DNA of 64,000 bases from Verrucomicrobiota bacterium (GTDB lineage: Bacteria > Verrucomicrobiota > Verrucomicrobiia > CAIQCK01): contig JAPLTX010000047.1 in assembly GCA_026397915.1 (NCBI GenBank), positions 124,001 through 188,000 on the forward strand, given 5' to 3'. Shown here piece after piece: positions 26,621 to 35,021 of the stretch. A model generated the notes under the pieces. The model searched no databases and had not been told where the DNA came from. It was given only the letters and a program-made list of their open reading frames with translations. The number at the start of each line of letters is the position of its first letter. Position 1 is the stretch's first letter. Made by a program: the position numbers and the translations under genes.

Positions 26621-26725
26621 GGACGCAGGATAGCAGGCGAGTGCAGGATGGCAATCCTACAGACTTTTGGATTAGACAGCGGCGGGTGATGTGATAGTCT
26701 GCCAAACGCTGCCTGCGGAGAAACC

Positions 26726-28291
26726 ATGATGAACATCGGATCTTTCATTCCCCGCCTTCTTGCCATCACCTCTGCGTTTCTGCTCGGCTCAGCCGCGATG
26801 GGAACTGAATCGCCGAGAACGTTTCTCTGGGTCTGGCTGCAAAACCTCGATGGCCGGTGGAAAGATTACGTGGACTTCGCCGCGGACTGGAAATGCACGG
26901 GCGTGGTCATCTGGGGTCTCGACGGATGGAAACAAACGGCGGATGTGAAAGGGAGGGGCAGCGAGGCATTTTGTCGCGAGCTGGTGGGCTACGCCCACGC
27001 GCGTGGTGTGCAGGTCATTCACGGCTTCGGGCTGAACGGCTACGACGAAGGCCGTCACATCTGCAAAACGCTGCCTTCCACCAACGCAGTGATTCCTGAG
27101 AAGCTCAGGAACACGGCGAAGGGTAAGGATAGCGCCGGTTACATATTCTGCCCGTCGAATCCCGATGCGCTGAAGCTCATGCGCGAAACGCTGCTGCGAG
27201 CGGCAGACACGGGCATCGACGGGTTTAATTTCGAAACCGCCGATGTGGATTACATCACGTGTCACTGTGCAGCGTGCGAACGACGGTTTCAGAGCGCGTC
27301 CGAGACGGAGCACGAGAACAAGCCGCCGCGCTGGAGCATCGAGCAGGCGAACTGGGCCATCGAGCTTCTCAAGAGGGAACGGCCGAAGCTCTGGCTCTCG
27401 ATTGAGTTTGCAATGCAGCGCTTTGGCCGGCCGCCGTATCTCGACTCTGCCGTCATGACGCAACTCAACAGCGAGATAGACGAACGGGCAACGGTCGTCT
27501 GGGCCGAGGGCACGTATCCGCCGCAGCCAATCTGCGAGAAACTCGCCGGCGCCCGGCGAAACATCGGCTTTTACGTCCGCAGCGCTGAGTTCATGGGGCG
27601 GGACGGCCCGAGCAAGATCAAACCCGCCGACATCATCGGCACGATGCGCCGGCTCTGGCCGTTGCATCCACAGGGTTTGATGTATCGAAGCTGGCGGCCA
27701 TTCGAGCGTTGGGCGGTGAACATGGCAATCGCAGCGGAGGCGATGCGCGATCCTTTGCAGACCGATGCGCACTTCGCCGAGGTCGAGCGCAAGGCTGAGG
27801 CGATGGCGGCGCCCGGTCAGAAATACAGCAGCATCAAACACATCGTTCCTGGCAATCTTGCCTCGCCAGCCGTGGCGAGGACCGTCGCGTGCAGCAGCGA
27901 GGACGGCGCGCTCCACACGCTTGTTGGCCTGACCGATGGCGTGGCGGAACCGGATCGCGGCATGTGGTTGACCGAGAGGAATAATCCGAAGGAGGCGTGG
28001 GCCGAAATCCGCTGGCCGACACCGCAGCGCATTGGCCGCGTGCGCGTCTTCCATCAAATGGACGGTCACTATCGCAGCCTCGATTACGTCATCGAATGTT
28101 GGACCAACGGTGCATGGCAGGCGATGGGGGACACACCTGTTGCGAACAACGCCGTCCGTGGTTGGCGCGAGCACGTCTTCGCGCCTGTGGTGACCGACCG
28201 GCTGCGGATTCAGATCACGCGCTCAATGCACGGCAACCGGATGGGCGTGGGAGAACTGGAAGTTTACGCGGCCGGCGAGAAGTCCCGTTAG
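26726..28291 (+). CDS. Secreted TIM-barrel glycoside-hydrolase-like protein with C-terminal discoidin-type domain
   Basis: A 521-residue protein with a signal peptide (hydrophobic 8-25). The barrel has VWLQNLDGRWKDYVDFAADWKCTGVVIWGLDGW, GVQVIHGFGLNGYDEG, a FNFETADVDYITCHCAACE strand and AEGTYPPQPICEKL; the FETADVD and WAEG acidic residues could be catalytic. From about residue 380 a beta domain (GLTDGVAEPDRGMW, PQRIGRVRVFHQMDGHYRSLDYVIE, TDRLRIQITRSMHGN, GVGELEVYA) matches the F5/8 type C carbohydrate-binding layout. Start ATG at 26726 with GGAG 7-10 nt upstream. It stands alone on the plus strand. Confidence 0.72.
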   Translation: MMNIGSFIPRLLAITSAFLLGSAAMGTESPRTFLWVWLQNLDGRWKDYVDFAADWKCTGVVIWGLDGWKQTADVKGRGSEAFCRELVGYAHARGVQVIHGFGLNGYDEGRHICKTLPSTNAVIPEKLRNTAKGKDSAGYIFCPSNPDALKLMRETLLRAADTGIDGFNFETADVDYITCHCAACERRFQSASETEHENKPPRWSIEQANWAIELLKRERPKLWLSIEFAMQRFGRPPYLDSAVMTQLNSEIDERATVVWAEGTYPPQPICEKLAGARRNIGFYVRSAEFMGRDGPSKIKPADIIGTMRRLWPLHPQGLMYRSWRPFERWAVNMAIAAEAMRDPLQTDAHFAEVERKAEAMAAPGQKYSSIKHIVPGNLASPAVARTVACSSEDGALHTLVGLTDGVAEPDRGMWLTERNNPKEAWAEIRWPTPQRIGRVRVFHQMDGHYRSLDYVIECWTNGAWQAMGDTPVANNAVRGWREHVFAPVVTDRLRIQITRSMHGNRMGVGELEVYAAGEKSR

Positions 28292-28387
28292 ATTCGGCGC
28301 ACAGAGCTATTCATGCACCAAGCCAGGATGGCCGCGAGGTCACTGCCGGCGTGCGGATACGGTTAGTGGACGGAGAGAATCGGGCGC

Positions 28388-31300
28388 TTAAGGAAGGCTT
28401 TGCGATAGTGTGCAATCGTCGTAGGTTACATGGCCTTCCTGATAAGGAGAGTGAATGGCCGTATCGAGAATGAAGCGGACTTGGGTTGTATGCGCGCCGG
28501 TGGTGAACCGCCTGATCAAATGCTGATAGGGGCCGGCGGTTCTGGTTTCGATCTTGGCGTGCTTATGGAGCACCTTGCCGGCGTCGTCGAGTTCCCAGAC
28601 TTCAAGACTGGCGGAATCTTTCGGGTCATGGCCGAAGCCTTTGCCGTGGAGGTCAACCGTTCGCACCCAGACCGACGCCGTGTAGGTTGTGTTGGGCGAA
28701 ACCTCGACATCCTGAGAGATCATCGTGTGGCCGCTGCCATCGGTGTGCGTGCGGATGGCACCGCTGCCGCTGTGAAACTCCGGCAGGCCCCACGCCGGAT
28801 GCCGGCCGTAGTCGCGTTCCTGCCAGATGTAGGATTTCACCGGCCCGGCGAACTGATACGTCCACCCTGCTTTGTCGTGCTGTGAGCCGCGCAGCATCGT
28901 TGCGCCGTGTTCTGTCTCCTCGAATCCAGGATTCAGCAGCAGGTTGCCTGTCGGTTCTAGCGCGGATGAAGAAACGGGCTGCGTTCCTTTGCCGCCGTCG
29001 CCGGGGCCGAGTTCGAGGGCTTGCACGAAGGCTTCGCCGCAAACGGGTTTTTCGCCGTCCATGACGCGAGCGCCCTTGAACCGGACCTCGATGATGCCGT
29101 TGCGCGGCGCGATGCCGTTGAAGACGAGGTCGGCGGCGCGATTCGGACCGCCGGCGGTGGCGGCGACATCCAATCGCTTCGCGACGATGTGGCCGTTGAT
29201 GCGGATGTCGAAGCAGTTCAGGCGCGTGTCGAAACCGCGCGTGGCGGCGAACTTCAGCCGCACGTGATACTTGCCCGGCCCGACCGTCGCGTTCACCCAG
29301 AATTCACGTCCGTGAACGCCGTAGCGATACAACTCAAGGTCCGATGTGCCGCTGATCGCATTGGTGGACGGCGTAGGCCACCATGAAGTAGCCACCGAGT
29401 CCGCGCCGTTGCCTGTGCGGGTGACAAACTCGGTGGCGGGCCGCCAACTCTGGCCTTGCGAGTCGCAGTAGTCGTTCCCGATCGTGCAGCCGAAGATCAT
29501 CCGCTGGGTCTCCACCGGCCCGGTGCCAGACGGAAAACCGTGCGCCTTGTTTGCGCTGGAGAACTGCACGGCCTCCAGGGCGACGCGGCTGCCCTTCGAA
29601 TACGGGTTGTGCTCGTCGCGCGGCACGATCTTCAGCGTGTGCCGGCCCTGCGGTAGGCCGTTCTTGTAGTAGAGCAACTGACGGCTTCGTGGTGTCGGGT
29701 TCCATGCGTCTATGTGAACCAATTGTTTCTGACCGTCGAGATACACATCGGCCAAACCGCCATCGGGCCCCACGCTCCCAATCAGGCGGACTTGATTGCC
29801 CTCGAACTCATGCACCAACGCCGCGCTCTCAATCTCCTGCTGTGGGTCGTCGCCGATGATGACGATTCTCTTCGCGCCGTCGTGGCGGATGGTGACGATC
29901 TCGTCGCCGTTGGGAAGTTGTTTCACTGTGTAGCCGTTGGCGTCGCTGTCTGTCCGGCGCTCCAGCTTCTTGCCGTCCGCCGCCACCGACCTTGGCAAAA
30001 ACGCAAGACGGAGCACCTCGGTGGTGTTGGCTGGGGCGTCGAAGGTGGTGTATTCGATCCGGCCATCGCCGTAATTCACTGAGTTCACCACGGCGGTCGA
30101 GCGGACGATGTGGTTCTCCCGGCTGGCACCAACCTCTTCCGGCAACCAGCCGATGCTGGCGAGCATGAACCGCAGCGGCAACGGATGCGCGATGTTGAAC
30201 CACGCGCCGTTGACGATGGCGCCGCCGTCTATGTTGTCCTCGGAGACGCCCGTCTCGTGGATGTCGTAGGTTTGCAGCACCATCTGGCGGTAGGCCAGTT
30301 CGCGCATCCAAGCGTCGCCTGTCTCCACGGCGTATTGCGCGAACGCAGGCGCGTGAATCATCGGGCTATACCAGAGCGAGCGCCCGCAGCATCCTGACGA
30401 TTCCGGATACGCCCAGGCGCCGCTGTAGACGTCGCCGTTGGAGGCGGGGCTGACGCTGGTGTGGTTGAAGAACAGCGTGAGGATGTTCCGCGCATCGTAG
30501 GCCCAGTTGGGAAACTCGGCCTTGTTGTCCAGGATGTATCGCACCACCTCGGAGGTGATGAGGCACGACTGGACCGGGTCTTCCCAGTCCCAGAAGTAGC
30601 GGCCCCAAGTGCCGTTCACCCACCACGCCGGCAGCAGCTTGTCGCGCAGGTAGTGCCGCCCCGCGTCGCGCGCAGCCACGATGGCGTTGGCCTTGCCCGT
30701 GTAGCCGAGCCGGATGACTTCATCGAGGAAGCGCGTGATCATCACAACGCCGGCCGTTTGTTTGTTACCGAGTTCCTTTTTCCCCCACTTCGCATCGTCG
30801 GGGTTGGCGTAGCGTGGCCACGGGTCGGCGCCCGCGGTGAGGTTGCATTTCGCGGCAAGGACGTCGGCCCAATGTTTCGCCGCCTCCAGCCAGCGCTTGT
30901 TGCTGCCGAGCTGATACGCGCGCAGCAGGCCCTCGCCGGTGGAGCCAATGATGTCGAGCTGGATCATCCCCGTCGGGTCGGCCTTACGGTAAGTCTTCCC
31001 CTTGGTCGGCACGCTGATGAACACACCGGGCCACGGGTGATCGTCCGCCGTCACGCAATGATCCAGCACGTAATCTGCCATGTAGGTGACGTGGGCGATG
31101 GCGGCCGGGTCGCCCGTATAGCGGTAGTAGTCCACGAACCCGTTGAGCACGCTGGTGGCGCGCTGGCCAAGGTCACCGTTGTGCCAGTCGGCCGTCGTCA
31201 GCGGCGTAATCGTGCCGTTGGTCGCGATCTTCCAGTGGCCGGTGAAGACGTAATGCGGATAAACGGCGATGGCATTGGTCGCCGTGGTCCACGGATAACG

Positions 31301-31483
31301 CTTCAGCGTTTCCGCTGCGATGCGCACGCGCAGATCGCACTGGCCGTTCAGTCCGCGATACCACGGCGCGATAACGCCGTGCGCGTCGTGGACGGTTTCG
31401 TGGCCGTAGTAGCGGTCCTGAACGGTGGCCGCCCAGACGGAAGAAACCAAAAAGCCAACGAGGATAGTCATCAGGTGTTTCAT
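28388..31483 (-). CDS. Large secreted six-hairpin glycosidase-like protein with malectin- and CBM-like domains
   Basis: A 1031-residue exported protein (signal MKHLMTILVGFLVSSVWAA). Residues about 30-480 are helical and barrel-like (PHYVFTGHWKIATNG, GMIQLDIIGSTGEGLLRAYQLG, GRYFWDWEDPVQSCL, YPESSGCCGRSLWYSPMIHAPAFA). A beta domain follows. A malectin-like segment around 680-840 (YRYGVHGREFWVNATVGPGKYHVRLKFA) and a CBM4/9-like jelly roll (NLLLNPGFEETEHG ... YDDCTLSQSLP) finish the protein. It is the last gene of the 15-gene run and overlaps the UroD-like gene by four nucleotides. Likely glycan-binding and cleaving; specificity unknown. Confidence 0.75.
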   Translation of the reverse strand: MKHLMTILVGFLVSSVWAATVQDRYYGHETVHDAHGVIAPWYRGLNGQCDLRVRIAAETLKRYPWTTATNAIAVYPHYVFTGHWKIATNGTITPLTTADWHNGDLGQRATSVLNGFVDYYRYTGDPAAIAHVTYMADYVLDHCVTADDHPWPGVFISVPTKGKTYRKADPTGMIQLDIIGSTGEGLLRAYQLGSNKRWLEAAKHWADVLAAKCNLTAGADPWPRYANPDDAKWGKKELGNKQTAGVVMITRFLDEVIRLGYTGKANAIVAARDAGRHYLRDKLLPAWWVNGTWGRYFWDWEDPVQSCLITSEVVRYILDNKAEFPNWAYDARNILTLFFNHTSVSPASNGDVYSGAWAYPESSGCCGRSLWYSPMIHAPAFAQYAVETGDAWMRELAYRQMVLQTYDIHETGVSEDNIDGGAIVNGAWFNIAHPLPLRFMLASIGWLPEEVGASRENHIVRSTAVVNSVNYGDGRIEYTTFDAPANTTEVLRLAFLPRSVAADGKKLERRTDSDANGYTVKQLPNGDEIVTIRHDGAKRIVIIGDDPQQEIESAALVHEFEGNQVRLIGSVGPDGGLADVYLDGQKQLVHIDAWNPTPRSRQLLYYKNGLPQGRHTLKIVPRDEHNPYSKGSRVALEAVQFSSANKAHGFPSGTGPVETQRMIFGCTIGNDYCDSQGQSWRPATEFVTRTGNGADSVATSWWPTPSTNAISGTSDLELYRYGVHGREFWVNATVGPGKYHVRLKFAATRGFDTRLNCFDIRINGHIVAKRLDVAATAGGPNRAADLVFNGIAPRNGIIEVRFKGARVMDGEKPVCGEAFVQALELGPGDGGKGTQPVSSSALEPTGNLLLNPGFEETEHGATMLRGSQHDKAGWTYQFAGPVKSYIWQERDYGRHPAWGLPEFHSGSGAIRTHTDGSGHTMISQDVEVSPNTTYTASVWVRTVDLHGKGFGHDPKDSASLEVWELDDAGKVLHKHAKIETRTAGPYQHLIRRFTTGAHTTQVRFILDTAIHSPYQEGHVTYDDCTLSQSLP

Positions 31484-32589
31484 TGTCGTAAACCAGCGCG
31501 GCGGCTGTAGCGGACAATGTCCTCTGCCGTCTGCACCAAATCTGCGGTTGCCCAGATGAACAACCGCGTTGGGTCCAGTGCGCCGCAGAGGACATCCAGT
31601 TCATGTTTCAGGTCGGCATCACCTCCGTGCCCTTCGCCATAATAAAGCTGGATGGATTTTCCGCCCGCTTGGATGCGTCGCAGGAGGTCGAGCCATTGCG
31701 ACGGCAACGGGTTGCCCGCGCCTTGAATCCACTGGATGCAGTCCAGTTGCTCCAACCGCAGCAGCAACGGCACATGCCGGACGGCTCCGGGGCCGTCGAG
31801 GTGATACAACGAATGGTCCGCATGGGCACAACATTCCAGGTTGTCCCGCCTGCAAAACGTCTCGAACATGGCCGGACTGATCATGCAACTAAAGTCATTC
31901 TGACCGACGCACAGAAAGCGATCCTTGCTCCAGCCCATGGTCCAGTTCGACGTGCCTTGTCCGGCGGGCAAGATGATCTCTGAAGCCGTATCCACGACAA
32001 ACTTCCACAAGTCGGTCATCTGCCGCATGGCGTGGTGGATGGCATCTGGATTGTTCGTGAAGTCCATGGCTAGATCTTCGGGACCGCGGATGGCGCTCAG
32101 GGCGTCAATGCCAGTGTGCAGATCGGGATAACCGGTCACCCATTTGCCCGCGCCGGCGCGAACCGACTCCCGCAGCAATTGCAAGTAGAGCCGCCACCAC
32201 TGGTTCTCCGGATCAATCCGCAGTTGCGGATGCTCCGCCCAATCCCGCACGAAAGGTTTGCACCAGGAAGTGTTCTGGCGCGGTCGGAGTTCAAGGTCTG
32301 CGCCGAGCCATGCGGCAAACTGATCCGGTCCCAGCCACGGACAGAAGACCGGCAACGCGTCGCCGGCGTAGTGAGTGCCGCCGAGGGCGCGCTCGGCCGC
32401 CGCCATCACATAATCCACGTTCGTCCACAGTTCATCTTCCGAGGCAGGCTCCGGCACAGGCTGCGAAGGCTTTGCTCCGGGCGCGGTCATCCACAGTAAC
32501 GGACCTTCCTCGAGTTCGCCTCTCCAGAACGCTTCGTTGCGCTGGAGCGCCAGGGACAGTTGCTTCTCTTCAATCCAAATGGTCTTCAC
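31480..32589 (-). CDS. UroD / corrinoid methyltransferase superfamily protein
   Basis: A 369-residue cytoplasmic TIM-barrel protein of the uroporphyrinogen decarboxylase superfamily. Late motifs YHLDGPGAVRHVPLLLRLEQLDCIQWIQGAG are typical of the non-haem branch, which includes corrinoid-dependent methyltransferases. In methylcobamide:CoM-type members the equivalent position is His-x-Cys; here it is His-Leu-Asp, so a Cys/His zinc site is not obvious. No dedicated corrinoid protein gene lies beside it. It sits between a secreted glycosidase-like protein and an amidohydrolase in a sugar-catabolic run, so a role in porphyrin synthesis is unlikely. Function not established. Confidence 0.72.
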   Translation of the reverse strand: MKTIWIEEKQLSLALQRNEAFWRGELEEGPLLWMTAPGAKPSQPVPEPASEDELWTNVDYVMAAAERALGGTHYAGDALPVFCPWLGPDQFAAWLGADLELRPRQNTSWCKPFVRDWAEHPQLRIDPENQWWRLYLQLLRESVRAGAGKWVTGYPDLHTGIDALSAIRGPEDLAMDFTNNPDAIHHAMRQMTDLWKFVVDTASEIILPAGQGTSNWTMGWSKDRFLCVGQNDFSCMISPAMFETFCRRDNLECCAHADHSLYHLDGPGAVRHVPLLLRLEQLDCIQWIQGAGNPLPSQWLDLLRRIQAGGKSIQLYYGEGHGGDADLKHELDVLCGALDPTRLFIWATADLVQTAEDIVRYSRRAGLRQ

Positions 32590-33623
32590 GTCCGTGCATG
32601 CTTGATTCGCGCCGCGACTTCGTCAACCAGGGTTTTCGCGTTGTCGTAGAACAACGCGGCGATGTTGGCGCGGGAAAGTTTGGCAGCGGTTGCGGCTTGT
32701 TGGATGGCGCGCAACTGTTCGTTGAGGAAGGAGGTGAACTGTAGTTTCTTATTCTCGTCGCACAGCGAGAGCGACCACGGACGCGGTGTGATGTAGGTGT
32801 ATTGGTGGTTGAGCTCGACAGACTTGCCCTGCGCGAGCGCGATGGGGATGTCCGAGCCGAAAAGGACTTTGCTGATGGGGACTTGGCGGAACAGGTAGGC
32901 CATCACCTCCCAGTGCTGAACCATCGCGAGATCGTAGTAGAGGTTGGGCAAGTCGCGCAGGCCGTCGAGGAGGCCGGTGACGCCGCGCAGATAGTAGGCG
33001 CGGCCGATGTGGGCGAGGATGATTTTCGCGCCGGGCCAGCGGACGCAGAGTTCGCGCAACTGGCGGCGGTTGAGCGGGTCTTCGAGGCGCTTCGCACGCG
33101 GGATGTGGAGCATCACGAGCAGACGGCGCTCGTGCGCGATGGCCATCGCCCAATCCGGCAGCATTTCGGGAATCTCGGCGTTTGGAACGTCGCTGGGGCG
33201 CGCGTAGTCGGGATAAGGCTTGAGGCCGAGGAAACCGAAGCGGTCAATGTTGGCGTTGACCGATGCGGCGGTGTCGCGGCGCGGATCGAGCAGGCGCAGC
33301 GGAAAGAATCGGCGAAAATCCGCGCTGCCGCCGCCGTAGGCGTTGTTGCGCTCGTGATTCAGTTTCGGGTCCGGGAAACCGAAGCAAAGCGTCTCGACCT
33401 GCCGTTTTGGAAAAGCGAGTTTCAAGTCCGCAGCCAGTGTCGTGTAGGTGTAGGACATGATGGGCACGCCGCCGCAGGAGAACGGCGCACCGGGGAGAAA
33501 GCCGTTCGCTGGCGCCACGTGGACGTGCGCATCGAAGATTTTCGCGGGAAGGAAGTCGTCCAGTTCCTCGTCGAAGATGCGGCGGTTGTAATCACGTTCT
33601 ACGGGAGTGTTCCAGGCGTTCAT
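32586..33623 (-). CDS. Amidohydrolase family 2 (metal-dependent hydrolase/decarboxylase-like)
   Basis: A 345-residue TIM-barrel metal enzyme. Metal ligands are visible as HVHV in FDAHVHVAPANG near the N-terminus, a histidine in IILAHIGRAYYLRG, and the late aspartate in VLFGSDIPIAL. This is the amidohydrolase_2 layout used by hydrolases, lactonases and decarboxylases. It lies between the UroD-like gene and the isomerase-like gene with overlaps or a 6-nt gap. In sugar loci such proteins often open lactones or act on acyl sugars; that role here is inference. Confidence 0.82.
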   Translation of the reverse strand: MNAWNTPVERDYNRRIFDEELDDFLPAKIFDAHVHVAPANGFLPGAPFSCGGVPIMSYTYTTLAADLKLAFPKRQVETLCFGFPDPKLNHERNNAYGGGSADFRRFFPLRLLDPRRDTAASVNANIDRFGFLGLKPYPDYARPSDVPNAEIPEMLPDWAMAIAHERRLLVMLHIPRAKRLEDPLNRRQLRELCVRWPGAKIILAHIGRAYYLRGVTGLLDGLRDLPNLYYDLAMVQHWEVMAYLFRQVPISKVLFGSDIPIALAQGKSVELNHQYTYITPRPWSLSLCDENKKLQFTSFLNEQLRAIQQAATAAKLSRANIAALFYDNAKTLVDEVAARIKHART

Positions 33624-33629
33624 GGTTGG

Positions 33630-35021
33630 TCAGGAAATGTTGCAGTGTTCGATTTTCAGGAAGGCGGCGAAAGCGGCCAGCGCTTCGACGTGATCGCCGA
33701 ACATCAGCGCGCTGTGGTGCGTGCCGCCAAGGTGCGAATACTCTTCGAGGAACCGCGCCAGCGGCAGCGCGGGACGAATCCAGCCGCGCACCCACTGCTT
33801 GAAGCCGGGATGCGTGCCGTCGGCGAGCACTTCGACCGGCGCGGTGATGAGACGGAAGCTGTCGCTAGGGCCGGGCGCGAGGTTCACCAGCGTGGCGTGT
33901 CCGGGGCGTGGCGCGCAGGCGAGCGTGGCGGGATTCAGCGCGGGGGTAAACGGATAGTCCTTTTCGTGGAGCAAAGGTTGCGCGGCGGCGACGGCGGGAT
34001 TGATCTCGCCCATGTGCGAGAGGAACAGCGATTGCCCGGCCCAGTCCGCGCAGAAGATTTCCGTGAACGTCGTTGCGCCGAAGCCCTGCAACAGCGCGCC
34101 GACGAGCGCGGCGGTGAGCGCGTCGCCTTCGCCGGCGTAGCCGGTCCCACACGCCATCGCCTTGCAACATTCGAGGAACGGCACCGAGTTGACCGGCCCG
34201 GTGGATTCCTTGAACGCGAAGAAGTTGAGGCTGAACGCGCCAAAGTCGCTGCGTTCGAGAAACCGGCGCAAGCCAAGCCCGATGCGGACGGAGCGCGCGT
34301 GAACCGCTTCGTCGCACTCCACGCGGAATTGTTTCCGGTCGGCGGCGATCTCGGCGGTGACGGTGTCTTCGCCGACGGCGTTGACCGCATCGGCGAGTCC
34401 GGCGGGTTCGATGTTTTCGACGGTGATGCCGAGAACTTTCTGGAGCACACCGTCGGACACCGCGAAGTCGCCCATGCCTGGGAACATTCCGCCGATGCGC
34501 AGGACGCGCATCGAACGCAAACGTTGCGCCGCGCGCGCCGCTCGAACCGCCGCCGCGCATCGCTCGATCACGCTGGAATCATCGAGATGGCCGGCCACGA
34601 TGCGATACGGCTTGCCGAGCCGTCGCAGCATCGATGCCAAATCTTGCACGCCGTGGATGCCGTGGTTCTCCAAGAGGCGCATCGGGTCCACGTGGCCGCC
34701 GAAGTCGCGGTCGGGCGTCGTGTTGAGCATGACGATGGGCAGCCGCGATTGGGCGAGCACCTCGACGGATTCGAGCGAGGGCGAGTAGGCCAAGTGCAGC
34801 GTGATGATCGCGTCTACGCTCTCTGCCTCGAACCGCTCCACGGCGCTAGCGAAATCCGGGCGCGTCCGACCGATGGGCGCGACGACGACCTCCAGCCCGC
34901 CGCGCTTGAGATGCTCCTGGACGCGCTGGACAAACGGCGCGACCTTGGCCGCGAGGTCCGGCAAGGCATCGTCGTAGAACTTCAAATAGAGGGGCAGCAA
35001 TCCGACTTTGGGGTTCTTCAT
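33630..35021 (-). CDS. L-fucose/L-arabinose isomerase-like protein
   Basis: A 463-residue protein starting MKNPKVGLLPLYLKFYD at the ATG at 35021, which overlaps the kinase stop (35018). The N-terminal domain is Rossmann-like (LTLHLAYSPSLESVEVL, GIHGVQDLASML). The C-terminal part contains GGMFPGMGDFAVSDGVLQK, FSLNFFAFKE, ACGTGYAGEGDALTAAL and SHMGEINP, where Glu, Asp and His residues can bind a divalent metal. It belongs to the fucose-isomerase-like superfamily of aldose-ketose isomerases; the sugar is unknown. Pairing with an FGGY kinase is the classical isomerase-kinase order for pentoses or deoxyhexoses. Confidence 0.82.
   Translation of the reverse strand: MKNPKVGLLPLYLKFYDDALPDLAAKVAPFVQRVQEHLKRGGLEVVVAPIGRTRPDFASAVERFEAESVDAIITLHLAYSPSLESVEVLAQSRLPIVMLNTTPDRDFGGHVDPMRLLENHGIHGVQDLASMLRRLGKPYRIVAGHLDDSSVIERCAAAVRAARAAQRLRSMRVLRIGGMFPGMGDFAVSDGVLQKVLGITVENIEPAGLADAVNAVGEDTVTAEIAADRKQFRVECDEAVHARSVRIGLGLRRFLERSDFGAFSLNFFAFKESTGPVNSVPFLECCKAMACGTGYAGEGDALTAALVGALLQGFGATTFTEIFCADWAGQSLFLSHMGEINPAVAAAQPLLHEKDYPFTPALNPATLACAPRPGHATLVNLAPGPSDSFRLITAPVEVLADGTHPGFKQWVRGWIRPALPLARFLEEYSHLGGTHHSALMFGDHVEALAAFAAFLKIEHCNIS

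Noticed and set aside
26789-28174. 461-codon minus-strand frame opposite the TIM-barrel gene
   Set aside because: The plus-strand frame has a signal peptide, ribosome site and domain motifs; this one has none.
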